NCBI RefSeq assembly: GCF_035582795.1 | Contig: NW_027445436.1 | Location: forward strand, 1,052,770-1,116,769 | Length of the DNA: 64,000 nucleotides | Direction: 5' to 3' | Source of the DNA: Mycteria americana | Taxonomy: Eukaryota > Chordata > Aves > Ciconiiformes > Ciconiidae | Shown: in pieces, positions 63,791 through 64,000 of the stretch | Position numbering within the stretch: position 1 is the first letter of the stretch | Layout: every line of letters starts with the position of its first letter | The notes under the pieces: model-generated | Seen by the model: the letters and a program-made list of their open reading frames with translations, nothing else | The model's database searches: none | Told to the model about the DNA's origin: nothing | Made by a program: the position numbers and the translations under genes

Positions 63791-64000
63791 AAGCTTCTCA
63801 GGTTAGCAAAATACCCATAGTGGTGGGAAACCTAATGGAGATCTTGAAGTTGTAAGAACAGCCTCCACTCCTCTTCTCCCAAGGTGCCAGTGTCCCAACA
63901 AGCCTGGAACATTTGAGTACCTAGAAAACTTTCTTCAGAGGGATGCTAAACTGATACAAGTTTTCTGTGCAATAAGCAAAGAGAGTTTAACTTGCAGGAA

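Overview
The window is avian nuclear DNA. The evidence is a dense population of CR1 LINEs with the bird-type 3' end (short ATTCTATG-like repeats), avian ERVL-type LTRs whose ends read TGTCCTGG and CCACAACA, an OR14-like (gamma-c type) olfactory receptor, and short-intron, GC-rich vertebrate genes with GT-AG splice sites. The gene density, GC content and minisatellites suggest a microchromosome or other GC-rich region; this is inference.

Layout. 610-3,968: a complete ODF3/CIMAP1A-like sperm tail gene (+). 4,190-15,005: repeat block containing a 5'-truncated CR1 (+), a broken retrovirus copy with integrase end, env and 3' LTR, an old CR1 (-) split by a long LTR that carries a younger ERVL-type LTR, a second CR1 (-), and another LTR. 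15,930-20,725: a CCDC81-like gene with paired HU-type domains (-). 22,801-31,396: a six-SRCR-domain scavenger receptor of the WC1/CD163 type (-), with two lesions. 32,400-33,690: a ~66-bp minisatellite. 33,700-41,900: LTRs, CR1 pieces and a retroviral pol fragment. 41,930-43,140: a CpG-rich segment with an array of ZNF143-like sites. 43,390-45,330: a purine-rich ~85-bp minisatellite, flanked by one orphan exon (-). 45,990-48,700: ERV and CR1 remains. 49,749-50,650: an OR14-like pseudogene (-). 53,872-55,945: a RIMBP3-like coiled-coil/SH3 gene (-), shortened and interrupted. 58,120-58,238: an inverted, frameshifted USP42-like N-terminal exon (+). 59,238-63,740: most of the catalytic region and probable tail of a USP42-like deubiquitinase (-) that enters from the right edge, with a CR1 in an intron.

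How the genes relate. ODF3, CCDC81 and RIMBP3 relatives act in cilia, flagella or spermatids in other vertebrates, and USP42 is expressed in mouse spermatids. The window therefore has a testis/cilium flavour, but no operon-like logic is expected in a bird. The receptor and the olfactory pseudogene belong to families that expand and decay quickly in birds. I saw no CRISPR array, prokaryotic system, rRNA or tRNA gene. The observations most worth checking are the ~70-residue RS-rich repeats in the USP42-like tail, the ZNF143-like array, the 67-bp tandem duplication in the receptor tail and the coordinated loss of a cysteine pair in its fourth SRCR domain.
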